NCBI GenBank assembly: GCA_035463315.1
Contig: DATHTJ010000295.1
Span: 1-9,141, forward strand
Reading direction: 5' to 3'
Length of the DNA: 9,141 nt
Source: GCA-003244245 sp035463315
GTDB taxonomy: Bacteria > Actinomycetota > Actinomycetes > Mycobacteriales > Pseudonocardiaceae
The notes under the pieces were generated by a model that did no database searches, was not told where the DNA came from, and worked only from the letters and a program-made list of their open reading frames with translations. The translations under genes and the position numbers were made by a program. Below, piece by piece: positions 1 to 6,282 of this stretch. The first letter of the stretch is position 1, and every line of letters starts with the position of its first letter.

Positions 1-43
1 GTCTCGTCGAGGCGGTCCCTGACTCGCCGAGTTGACCTACGCG

Positions 44-138
44 TCACGCTCGGGGCGCGTACATGATGACGGCGACGCCGAGCAGGCAGATTCCAGCCCC
101 GAGATAGTCCCACCGATCGGGGTGGAAGTTGTCTACAA
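44..138 (-). pseudogene. 3' remnant of a YnfA/UPF0060-family membrane protein gene
   Basis: The minus-strand frame ending at a TGA at 44-46 carries about 30 residues that read as the C-terminus of the small YnfA (UPF0060) family: a VDNFHPDRWDYLGAGICLLG segment followed by a hydrophobic run ending in MYAPRA. Family members are about 108 residues with four membrane helices, and they end in just this way, with a conserved PDRWD loop, the last helix and a final APR. Upstream of about base 138 the same frame turns into low-complexity Arg/Ser/Pro sequence. None of the expected earlier helices or the conserved tyrosine-rich motif appears in any minus frame up to base 330. I therefore read this as a truncated gene with only the last quarter left. 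What displaced the 5' part is not visible. Confidence 0.72.
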
Positions 139-562
139 TCAGCCTTCGATTTTGTCTGGGTCCGGCCGTGGTCCGCCGCAGCACGTGGAAGACTTCACAG
201 CGAGACAACCACGACGCGCACTTCGATGTGGGCGGCCAAGGCCGAGATGTCGGCGACATCGAAGGTCAGTACCTCACGACGCGCAGAGAACGTCGGTGGC
301 AAGAATCGGGTCGATGTCGACAATGTGACAATCACGTTCACGACACGTCCAAGCTGCGGTGGTGGCACACCGGACAAAGAGAACCGGTCCGGTTGCCCAG
401 CCAGCTCCAACCCAGCGGCGGGGAGCACAGGTGGGGCTGTTCGTTGCTGATTGGATCAGTCGAATTCGCCGACACGTACACCGGCGGTGAACGCGGTCCA
501 CAGTGCGCAGTGTCCACCACCCGGCGCCGTTCACCACCAGGCGCCGCGTAGCCTGTCGCTAC
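139..562. other. Stretch without a confident gene
   Basis: No ORF here has a recognisable family. The best coding-like stretch is minus-strand, about 360 down to the TGA at 195. It includes the segment VLTFDVADISALAAHIEVRV and has a moderately GC-rich third position, so it could be the tail of a degraded protein. A plus-strand frame over the same bases looks about as good, so neither is called as a gene. The stretch lies between the truncated ynfA remnant and the leader of the XRE regulator and is probably decayed or regulatory DNA. Confidence 0.5.
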
Positions 563-626
563 CTCCTCACCGAGGTCCGCCCCGGGGTCGCTCCCCGGGG
601 CATCGGTGAGGGGTTCCGGTGAGGAG
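563..626 (+). promoter_or_regulatory. Structured leader with alternative hairpins over the XRE gene's ribosome binding site
   Basis: CCTCACCGA (565-573) is the exact reverse complement of TCGGTGAGG (603-611). Between them two copies of the palindrome CCCCGGGG (580-587 and 593-600) can pair with each other around a TCGCT loop, giving a very stable stem. CTCCTCACCG (563-572) is also the exact reverse complement of CGGTGAGGAG (617-626), and this second site covers part of the purine-rich ribosome binding region (621-630) of the gene starting at 638. The two pairings use the same left arm and so exclude each other. The first leaves the binding site free and the second masks it. The repeats are seen directly. 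A regulatory role, as an RNA switch or as an operator for the encoded DNA-binding protein, is inference. Confidence 0.5.
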
Positions 627-637
627 AGGGGGCCCTG

Positions 638-1888
638 GTGGACGTTGAGGACGCGCGGACGATCGGTGCGCGTGCTCGCAGGATTCGCCGTCGTCGCGGG
701 TTGAGCTTGGACGTGGTGGCCGGGTTGGCCGGGATCAGGAAGCAGTACCTGTCGATGCTGGAACGTGGGCTGTGGGGGTTTAACCGGCGCGGCCTGATCG
801 AGGACCTGGCCAACGCGCTGGGTTGCTCCGTGGTCGACTTGACCGGCCAGCCGTACTTGCCGCCGGACCGAACGTCGGCTGAGGCGTTGGCGACGTTGCC
901 CGGTATCCGTGAGGTTGTCTATGACATCGCAGTGGATGACGCGCCTGAGGTTCAGTCCCGCCCGGTTGAGCAGCTCGCCGTAGCGGTCCGGCGCGCAAAT
1001 GAGTTCCGCGACGCTGGGCACTATGGCCCTGCCGGGCGCGGGCTGGGAACTCTGCTGGCCGAGCTGCACGCCCACACAGCTGCCGGCGGTAGCGATGTCC
1101 GCCGGGCAGCCCTGCCGGTCCTGGTGGAGGCTTGCCACGTGGCCGCAGCGGTAGCCGAAGTGGTCGGTCACGAGGATCTCGCCCTGGCCTGCGCAGTGCG
1201 TGAAGCCGAAGCGGCCGAGGCGCTCGGTGACGATCCAGCGCTCGCCTCGCTCTCGGCCTACAGCCTCGGGCAAACGTGGTTGAAGGTGGGCGCCCGCAGG
1301 AAGGCCGCAACCACCCTCGCCAATGCCGTCGAGGCGAGCAGTAGCGCCGATCCACACGCTGAGAACACGGCGGCAGCGGAGATGGCGGGCATGGTTCAGC
1401 TCGGCTCAGCGCTGCTCGGCGCCCGCACCGGAGACCGCGACGCGGTCACCGCCCACCTGTCCGAGGCGGCTTCGCTGGCCGAACGAACCGGCGAACGCAA
1501 CACCCAGCTACAGCACTTCGGACCGGTCAACGTGGCGCTGTGGAAGGTGGCGCTAGCCGTGGACCTAGGTGACGGGCCCGCAGCCGCCGACGCCGTGGAG
1601 GCCCACCCCATCCCCGTGGAACTGCTCGGCAGCCCGCTGCGGTCGGCTAATCTGTCGTTGGACCTGGCCCGTGGGTGGGCACAGGCCGGGGGCGACCGGG
1701 ACGCCCAGGCGATCCGTGCACTGGACGCCGCCGACCGGAGCGCGCCCACGATGGTGCGCAACCATCCGCTGGCCCGCGAGCTACTCGACGATCTGTACGG
1801 CCGCGCCCGGCGCCCGTTGTGGGAGCTGGACAGCTTGCGTCATCGCTTCGGTGTCGGCGGCCAGGGTCCACGGAGCGTGGACAACTAG
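638..1888 (+). CDS. XRE-family DNA-binding regulator with a TPR-like C-terminal region
   Basis: This 416-residue protein has an N-terminal Cro/C1-type helix-turn-helix at about residues 8-70. It reads TIGARARRIRRRRGLS, then DVVAGLAGIRKQYLSMLERG, then a helix ending in LANALGCSVVDLTGQPY. The remaining ~340 residues are Ala/Leu/Glu-rich and almost entirely helical, with repeated helix pairs of tetratricopeptide character, as in large actinobacterial XRE regulators whose tail binds a peptide, a partner protein or a small ligand. No membrane segment or enzyme motif is visible. The start is GTG at 638, preceded by the purine-rich GAGGAGAGGG at 621-630. The HTH begins within ten residues of it, so no earlier start is needed. 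A small gene follows in the same direction 35 bases downstream and is likely cotranscribed. The leader hairpins may control its translation. The target operator is unknown; autoregulation is plausible. A long opposite-strand open frame across it is a GC-rich shadow. Confidence 0.85.
   Translation: MDVEDARTIGARARRIRRRRGLSLDVVAGLAGIRKQYLSMLERGLWGFNRRGLIEDLANALGCSVVDLTGQPYLPPDRTSAEALATLPGIREVVYDIAVDDAPEVQSRPVEQLAVAVRRANEFRDAGHYGPAGRGLGTLLAELHAHTAAGGSDVRRAALPVLVEACHVAAAVAEVVGHEDLALACAVREAEAAEALGDDPALASLSAYSLGQTWLKVGARRKAATTLANAVEASSSADPHAENTAAAEMAGMVQLGSALLGARTGDRDAVTAHLSEAASLAERTGERNTQLQHFGPVNVALWKVALAVDLGDGPAAADAVEAHPIPVELLGSPLRSANLSLDLARGWAQAGGDRDAQAIRALDAADRSAPTMVRNHPLARELLDDLYGRARRPLWELDSLRHRFGVGGQGPRSVDN
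1866..1882 (+). repeat. Short hairpin at the 3' end of the XRE gene
   Basis: GTCCACG (1866-1872) and CGTGGAC (1876-1882) form a perfect 7-bp stem with a GAG loop, spanning the last codons of the regulator just before its TAG stop. No T-run follows, so it is not a classical terminator. It might stabilise the message end or limit read-through into the small downstream ORF. Confidence 0.35.
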
Positions 1889-1923
1889 CCGTCTAGCGTT
1901 GATCTCGCTGCACTGTTTGTCGG

Positions 1924-2154
1924 GTGAGTGCAGCAGAGCAGTTACCTGAGACAGAGCAGCACCGGCACCGCGAGCGTGACCGGCTGATAGCGCTAGGCCG
2001 ACGCAGCGACAGCGGCGAGCGCTGCACGCTGCTGGTGACCAACGAAGTCGACGGTTCATGGTCTTTTCACGGCTTGGGCGCAGCCGTCGGGGTGACGCTC
2101 TCCAAGGCCGACCCGATCGCCGTAGCCGAGTCGATCCCGGTGCGGGCCCGGTGA
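1924..2154 (+). CDS. Small conserved-looking protein downstream of the XRE regulator
   Basis: This 76-residue ORF starts at a GTG 35 bases after the regulator's stop and runs in the same direction. Its N-terminal third is Glu/Arg/His-rich and probably helical. It then reads CTLLVTNEVDGSWSFHG, then GVTLSKADPIAVAESI. That is a beta-strand, an aromatic turn and a C-terminal helix, resembling the small partner proteins often encoded beside large XRE regulators in actinomycetes. It is not a DUF397 protein, since the tryptophan-serine-serine signature of that family is missing. No strong Shine-Dalgarno precedes the GTG, so expression may depend on coupling to the regulator. A role as a partner or antagonist of the regulator is inferred from position only. 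A gene is likely; its function is not known. Confidence 0.6.
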   Translation: MSAAEQLPETEQHRHRERDRLIALGRRSDSGERCTLLVTNEVDGSWSFHGLGAAVGVTLSKADPIAVAESIPVRAR

Positions 2155-2204
2155 CCTTGTTCTTACAGTTACGCGATGGCGTCGGTGGGCACCGTGGTCT
2201 GGCG

Positions 2205-2780
2205 CTACCGGCTATGCGACCACCACGGCACTGTGCCTGCTCGAAGAGAACTCAGCGCGGGCGCCACGTCGGGGGGTAGCGCGTCCACCGGCCACCAGGC
2301 CAGGTCAACGGATTCGGAACTCCGCACCGGGATGGCGTCGGCCGGGGCGCGCAGCAGGAACCGCACGTCGAAGTGCCGGGTGGGCACGCCCAGCGAGCAG
2401 GTGATCGGGTGCACGTCCAGGTGCAGCGGCGTGGGGTCGATCTCCAGGTCAGCGATGCCGGACTCCTCGGTTGCTTCCCGCAACGCCGCTGCGGCGAGCC
2501 CGGCGTCGCCCTCCTCACAGTGCCCGCCGAGCTGCACCCAGCGCCCCACTCGGGGGTGCAGGGTGAGCAGCACGTGCGCGCCGTCATGGGAGAGGACCAC
2601 AGCTGAGGCGGTGAGGTGGCCGGGCGTGCAGGAGCGGGCGCAGGCGTCCGGACGGGCGGCTAGGAACCCGAGGAACGCGTGGCGCAGCGCCTCCTGCCCA
2701 GGGTCATCAGGTTCCCAGGCGGACAGCATCTGCACCGCGTCGGCGTACACGGTGGAGTTCTGCCCGGTGGTCATCGTCAT
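2205..2780 (-). CDS. NUDIX hydrolase coupled to fbiB
   Basis: This 191-residue protein has a NUDIX fold over about residues 55-170. The nudix helix reads LGGHCEEGDAGLAAAAL followed by REATEESGI (residues 101-109), giving the metal-binding R-E-x-x-E-E core. Such enzymes split nucleoside diphosphates linked to another group, using Mg or Mn. Against the textbook box (G-x5-E-x7-REUxEExGU) the first Gly position is His87 and the mid-box Glu position is Ala93, with Glu89, Glu90 and Asp92 close by. I recall this GGHxE variant as common in actinobacterial members. The ATG at 2780 overlaps the fbiB TGA (2777-2779) as ATGA, so it is the third gene of a translationally coupled fbiA-fbiB unit. The substrate is unknown. 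The GDP-linked intermediate of the same pathway is a plausible but unproven candidate. No membrane or signal segments are seen. Confidence 0.88.
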   Translation of the reverse strand: MTMTTGQNSTVYADAVQMLSAWEPDDPGQEALRHAFLGFLAARPDACARSCTPGHLTASAVVLSHDGAHVLLTLHPRVGRWVQLGGHCEEGDAGLAAAALREATEESGIADLEIDPTPLHLDVHPITCSLGVPTRHFDVRFLLRAPADAIPVRSSESVDLAWWPVDALPPDVAPALSSLRAGTVPWWSHSR

Positions 2781-4129
2781 CGCAGTACCAGCCCGTCATC
2801 GGGATCCCGCGCTGGGCGGGGTTGCAGCGGTTCCGTGGGGTAGCCGACGGCGATCGCACCCAGCGGCCGCCAGCCCGGTGGCAGGGCGAGCTCGGCGCGG
2901 ACCAGATCCGGGCAGAACAGCGTCGAGCCGATCCAGCACGAGCCCAGGCCCTCGGCAGCCAGTGCCACCAGCAGCCCCTGCACGGCGGCACCTGCGGCGA
3001 CGGTGAACATCGTCTCCTCGGCGGCTTGTCGGCGCGCGTCGGGGTAGGGGTGCGCCCCGTCGGGAACCGCGACCGGCACCAGCACCTCCGGCGCGTCGCG
3101 CAGCAGGTCCCCGCGCCGCACCCGGCACTCGATGTGGTGCTCAGCCAGCCCGTCGCGACGCAGGTCGGCTCGCCACGCGTGCGCCATCGCGTCCAGCAGC
3201 CGCCGCCGCACCGCCGCGTCGGCCAGCCAGACGAAACGCACCGGCCGGGTGTGGTGTGGTGCCGGGGCGGTCAGCGCCACCCCCACCGCGCGGCGCAGCA
3301 CCCCCGGGTCCACCGGATCGGTGTGAAACGAGCGCACCGACCGGCGCAGCAGTACCGCTTCGGACCAACCCAGCGCGCGCCCCTGCTCGATCGCCTCGGC
3401 GGTGCCCAGCCAGAACAGGTCGTCGGCCACCGGGCGGATCAGATCCGCCGCGGTGCTGCCGTCGTCGTCGCGGGGCAGCCCGCGCAGCACCGCCACCGGT
3501 ACCCCGGCCAGCTTGCCCTTGACCAGGTCGGCGGCCGCGGCGACCTCGTCGGCGACCGCTACCTCAGTGGTGGCGAGCTCGTTGCCGTGCCGGTCGACGG
3601 TGCCCGCGTAGCGGTGCAGCACGCTCAGGCCAGCGACCCCGATCGCCGCGTCAGTCTGCCCGACCCGCCACGCTCGGCCCATCGTGTCGGTGATCACCAC
3701 AGCGACGTCGACGCCCAGTGCTGCGGCCAGCCCGGCCCGCAGCTTCGCGGCGCTGGCGTCCGGGTCGGCGGGGAGCAGCGCGACCTCATCGGGCGCCACG
3801 TTGGACGCGTCCACTCCCGAGGCTGCCTGAACCACGCCCAGCGCGTTCGCGGTGATCACAGTGTGGCCACGGCGGGCGAGCACCCGCTGAGCCTCGGTGA
3901 TGACGAGCTGGTGGCGGGCCGCGTCCCGAGCCTGCTGGTCGGCGGGCACCGTGACCAGCCGGCCCTCCATCTTGGACACCACCTTGCTGGTGACGACGAC
4001 GACGTCGCCGTCGACCAGCCACGGCGCGGCGCTGGCCACTGCGGCGACCAGATCGCCCCCGGGCCGGAACTCGGGCAGCCCCCGGACCGGTAGGATGCGG
4101 ACCTCGCCTGGTGCGGCGTGGTCGCTCAT
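2777..4129 (-). CDS. fbiB: Bifunctional F420 biosynthesis protein FbiB (gamma-glutamyl ligase plus FMN-dependent reductase)
   Basis: The 450-residue product matches the usual length of mycobacterial FbiB (about 448). Residues 10-245 are the CofE-type coenzyme F420-0:L-glutamate ligase. It has GDVVVVTSKVVSKMEGR (41-57), then TDTMGRAWRVGQTDAAIG (148-164), which hold GTP- and metal-binding residues. Residues 260-450 form a nitroreductase-like FMN domain starting at RRSVRSFHTDPVD and containing EGLGSCWIGSTLF (393-405). In mycobacteria this domain reduces dehydro-F420-0 and helps lengthen the poly-glutamate tail. The chosen start is the ATG at 4127-4129, because it overlaps the fbiA stop as ATGA and begins just before the conserved RILPVRGLPEFRPGG. 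The frame stays open to 4261, but that extra 44-residue lead is Arg/Gly-rich and lies inside fbiA, so it is rejected. The 3' end overlaps the NUDIX start in the same way. Confidence 0.96.
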   Translation of the reverse strand: MSDHAAPGEVRILPVRGLPEFRPGGDLVAAVASAAPWLVDGDVVVVTSKVVSKMEGRLVTVPADQQARDAARHQLVITEAQRVLARRGHTVITANALGVVQAASGVDASNVAPDEVALLPADPDASAAKLRAGLAAALGVDVAVVITDTMGRAWRVGQTDAAIGVAGLSVLHRYAGTVDRHGNELATTEVAVADEVAAAADLVKGKLAGVPVAVLRGLPRDDDGSTAADLIRPVADDLFWLGTAEAIEQGRALGWSEAVLLRRSVRSFHTDPVDPGVLRRAVGVALTAPAPHHTRPVRFVWLADAAVRRRLLDAMAHAWRADLRRDGLAEHHIECRVRRGDLLRDAPEVLVPVAVPDGAHPYPDARRQAAEETMFTVAAGAAVQGLLVALAAEGLGSCWIGSTLFCPDLVRAELALPPGWRPLGAIAVGYPTEPLQPRPARDPDDGLVLR

Positions 4130-5133
4130 GTCACCAGCCCGGCGAGGTCCAAGGCCGCCCTGGCCATCGCCGCGGTCGCCGGCACATCGGACATCAGCAG
4201 CGGGACTTCCCTGACCTCCACCCCGGGCACCGTCGCGCCGTCTCCGGTGTGCACCAGCCACCCGTCCAGGATCCCACCCGCGCAGCGGGCCCCGTAGTGC
4301 CGGCCGACCGCGCCAGCCTCGCAGGGCACGCCGATCGCGGCCAGGCAGGCCTCAGCCATCCCGCGCACCGCGCGGCCTCCGATGATCGGGGACAGCCCGA
4401 TCACCCGGGCTGGCGTGGCACGCAGCGCCGGCCGGATCCCCGGTATGGCCAGCACACTGCCGATCGACACCACCGGATTGGACGGCGCGAGCAGCACGGC
4501 ATCCGTCCCGGCGATCGCCTCCAGCACCCCGGCGGCCGGCTCGGCGGCATCCGCGCCCACCGGCACGAACGCGCTGGCTGGGAGCGCTGCGCGGTGCCGG
4601 ACCCACCACTCCTGGAAGTGCATCGCGCGACGGCCCTGGGCGTCAGGGTCATGGGCGTCAGGGTCTTGGGCGTCGGTCACCAGCACGTGTGTCTCGCAAC
4701 GATCATCGGTGGCCGGCAGCAGCCGCACCCCCGGGCGCCACCGGTCGCACAGCGCCGCGGTGACCGCGGACAGCGGGTAGCCGGCCTGCAGCATCCGAGT
4801 GCGGACCAGGTGAGTGGCCAGGTCGCGATCGCCCAGCCCGAACCAGTCCGGATCGGCGCCGTAGCGCGCCAGTTCCGCAGTGACCACCCAGCTCTCGTCA
4901 GCCCGTCCCCAGCCGCGCTCGGCGTCGATCCCGCCACCGAGGGTGTACATGCAGGTGTCCAGATCCGGGCAGATCCGCAGCCCGTGCAGCCAGATGTCGT
5001 CGCCGGTGTTCACCACCGCAGTGATCTCGTGCTCCCCGGCGCCAGTACCGACCGGAGGCAGCCCCAGCGCAGCCTTCACCCCCAGCAGGAACCGCGCCCC
5101 CCCAACCCCCCCGACCAACACCACCACTTTCAC
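4126..5133 (-). CDS. fbiA: 2-phospho-L-lactate (phosphoenolpyruvate) transferase FbiA/CofD
   Basis: FbiA moves the phospho-organic moiety from its GDP-activated form (EPPG in mycobacteria, LPPG in archaea) onto Fo, releasing GMP and making (dehydro-)F420-0. The 335-residue length fits the family. Visible hallmarks are the N-terminal VVVLVGGVGGAR (3-13), VVNTGDDIWLHGLRICPDLD (40-59), DESWVVTAELARYGADPDWF (79-98), MHFQEWWVR (171-179), LLAPSNPVVSIGS (214-226) and GLSPIIGG (246-253). The start is the GTG at 5131-5133. Only three codons follow before the conserved beta-strand, so no later start works, and the upstream ribosome binding site is weak (GGGCGGG). Two oddities are described separately: a G7-TT-G7 tract encoding GGVGG, and a 15-bp tandem repeat adding a DAQDPDAHDPDAQ stretch. 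A 98-base gap with an inverted repeat separates it from the YihY gene upstream, so it probably has its own promoter. Confidence 0.96.
   Translation of the reverse strand: MKVVVLVGGVGGARFLLGVKAALGLPPVGTGAGEHEITAVVNTGDDIWLHGLRICPDLDTCMYTLGGGIDAERGWGRADESWVVTAELARYGADPDWFGLGDRDLATHLVRTRMLQAGYPLSAVTAALCDRWRPGVRLLPATDDRCETHVLVTDAQDPDAHDPDAQGRRAMHFQEWWVRHRAALPASAFVPVGADAAEPAAGVLEAIAGTDAVLLAPSNPVVSIGSVLAIPGIRPALRATPARVIGLSPIIGGRAVRGMAEACLAAIGVPCEAGAVGRHYGARCAGGILDGWLVHTGDGATVPGVEVREVPLLMSDVPATAAMARAALDLAGLVT
4638..4674 (-). repeat. 15-bp in-frame tandem repeat inside fbiA
   Basis: The plus-strand unit GGGCGTCAGGGTCAT recurs at 4638, 4653 and 4668 (the last copy partial, with one A/T change), giving about 2.5 units. 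It encodes a repeated Asp-Pro-Asp-Ala-(Gln/His) in FbiA residues 154-166, just before the conserved RAMHFQEWW. Because the unit is 15 bases, copy changes keep the reading frame. It sits at what should be a surface loop of variable length. Confidence 0.85.
5097..5112 (-). repeat. G7-TT-G7 homopolymer pair in the first codons of fbiA
   Basis: On the coding strand the bases run seven G, TT, seven G, across codons 7 to 13 of fbiA. They encode the Gly-Gly-Val-Gly-Gly nucleotide-binding start of the enzyme. The tracts use GGG for four successive glycines. The arrangement meets the pattern for an intramolecular G-quadruplex (four GGG runs with loops of 1, 2 and 1) and is prone to replication slippage. 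Confidence 0.85.
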
Positions 5134-5174
5134 GACGCCCGCCCAGTGGGGTCTGTCATCAAGTTAACAGCGCG

Positions 5175-5230
5175 ACATGGATGCTTATGGTTGCTGAGGT
5201 GCCTGGGGGGACTACAACAAGCATCCATGT
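5175..5230. repeat. 12-bp perfect inverted repeat between yihY and fbiA
   Basis: ACATGGATGCTT (5175-5186) is matched by its exact reverse complement AAGCATCCATGT (5219-5230), separated by 32 bases. The pair sits directly after the yihY stop (5232-5234) and 42 bases upstream of the fbiA GTG, in relatively AT-rich DNA for this window. No T-run follows on the minus strand, and the loop is long for a Rho-independent terminator. It could be a widely spaced operator controlling fbiA-fbiB-NUDIX, a hairpin that ends or protects the yihY message, or the terminal repeats of a tiny element. The sequence alone does not decide. Confidence 0.7.
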
Positions 5231-5231
5231 G

Positions 5232-6218
5232 TCACTTCGGATCGTGGGGGTGATCGAACGTGGTGTGCACCTGTGCGGAGGATGTGTAGCGTTCGGCGTC
5301 GGCGTAGGAGCGGTAGGCGGCCTTGTCGGCGGGGGTGAGGACTACGCCGTCGATGAACGGAGTGAGCAGGTTACGGGGCCATAGCCGTCGCGCTCGCACC
5401 GCGTTGATCTCGGCGCAGAACACCAGGATGACCGCTTGCAGGTACAGCCAGGCCAGCAACCCGAGGACCAGCCCGAACACGCCGTAGATCTGTGAGACAC
5501 CGGCCAGCTGGCGGCTGACGAACAACGCGCCCACAGTTTGGAGCACCTGGACGGCGACCCCGGCACCGACCGCCCCGGGTATCAAGTCAGCCAGCGCAAT
5601 GTTGCGGGCGGTCAGCACCCGAAACAAGATCAGGAACGCGGCCACGTTGGCGGCGATCGCGATCACGAACGCGCCAACGCGCACTCCGGTGCCGATCTCA
5701 GAGCCGAAGCCGGCGGCCACCGCGCCGACCGCAGCCAGCGCGGTGGTCGTCAGGATGACCGCCCCGAGCAGGACGAACAGCACCAGGCCGCGTAGTCGGG
5801 ACACCACTGGGTCGGGGCGGGCAAAGCGTGGCACGGCCCAGACCCGATTCAACGCCATCTGGATGGCCACTGAGACACCCAGCCCGCCGTAGACGGCACC
5901 GGCGATGCCCAGGACCACGCCCAGGCTGCTGCCGTGGATCGCGCCGACGTTCTGCTGCAGTTGCGGGCCGACGATCGGGAAATGCTGCAGCGCCGAGCCG
6001 AGCAGTGCCTGCTGCAAGGCAGGATTGCCCTCCAGCGTGAAGCCCAGCACGCTGACCAGCAACAGCAGCAGGGGAAACAGCGAGACAAAACCGTAGTAGG
6101 TGATCAGAACGGCGAGGTAGCCGCCCTGATCGTCGACGAACTTGTAGATCACCGCCAACGGGAAGCCACACCAGGAATGGCGCTGTTGGAAGCGGTCCAG
6201 CCGAGCCGTTACACCCAT
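5232..6218 (-). CDS. YihY/BrkB-family integral membrane protein
   Basis: This protein of about 328 residues has six hydrophobic segments (roughly 34-60, 100-120, 145-170, 180-203, 212-235 and 246-270) and the family hallmarks. These are GGYLAVLITYYGFVSLFPLL near residue 32, a GLGVSVAIQMALNRVW stretch (112-127), and SQIYGVFGLVLGLLAWLYL with the following VILVFCAEINAV (242-273). The tail is hydrophilic and cytoplasmic-looking. The family includes proteins once misassigned as RNase BN. Its biochemical role is not settled and a transport or envelope role is usually assumed. The frame opens at a GTG (6224), but I prefer the ATG at 6216-6218: GAGGA (6230-6226) lies 7 bases before it and only 1 base before the GTG. 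It follows the M50 peptidase gene by 64 bases in the same direction. Nothing ties it to F420 synthesis beyond position. Confidence 0.9.
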   Translation of the reverse strand: MGVTARLDRFQQRHSWCGFPLAVIYKFVDDQGGYLAVLITYYGFVSLFPLLLLLVSVLGFTLEGNPALQQALLGSALQHFPIVGPQLQQNVGAIHGSSLGVVLGIAGAVYGGLGVSVAIQMALNRVWAVPRFARPDPVVSRLRGLVLFVLLGAVILTTTALAAVGAVAAGFGSEIGTGVRVGAFVIAIAANVAAFLILFRVLTARNIALADLIPGAVGAGVAVQVLQTVGALFVSRQLAGVSQIYGVFGLVLGLLAWLYLQAVILVFCAEINAVRARRLWPRNLLTPFIDGVVLTPADKAAYRSYADAERYTSSAQVHTTFDHPHDPK

Positions 6219-6282
6219 CCCCACGTCCTCGCTGTCCCCGGCTAATACCCAGAAGGGATGTTAATCATGCGCTGGTCACTCG

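Noticed and set aside
338..1357. 339-residue open frame on the minus strand
   Set aside because: It lies opposite the XRE gene, whose HTH and helical tail are clearly real. Its product has no family features and an Arg/Pro/Gln-rich shadow composition.
2184..2228. Possible bidirectional terminator between the converging XRE pair and NUDIX gene
   Set aside because: Only a weak GTGGTC/GACCAC pairing is present, with an 18-base loop and no T-run, so it does not stand out from background in GC-rich DNA.
2822..4093. 423-residue plus-strand frame
   Set aside because: It is antisense to fbiB, which is certain. The translation is His/Gln/Arg-rich, typical of a GC-rich antisense frame.
4130..4261. 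Upstream extension of fbiB to 4261
   Set aside because: The extra 44 residues are Arg/Gly-rich, lie wholly within fbiA, and would discard the ATGA overlap start that fits FbiB's normal length.
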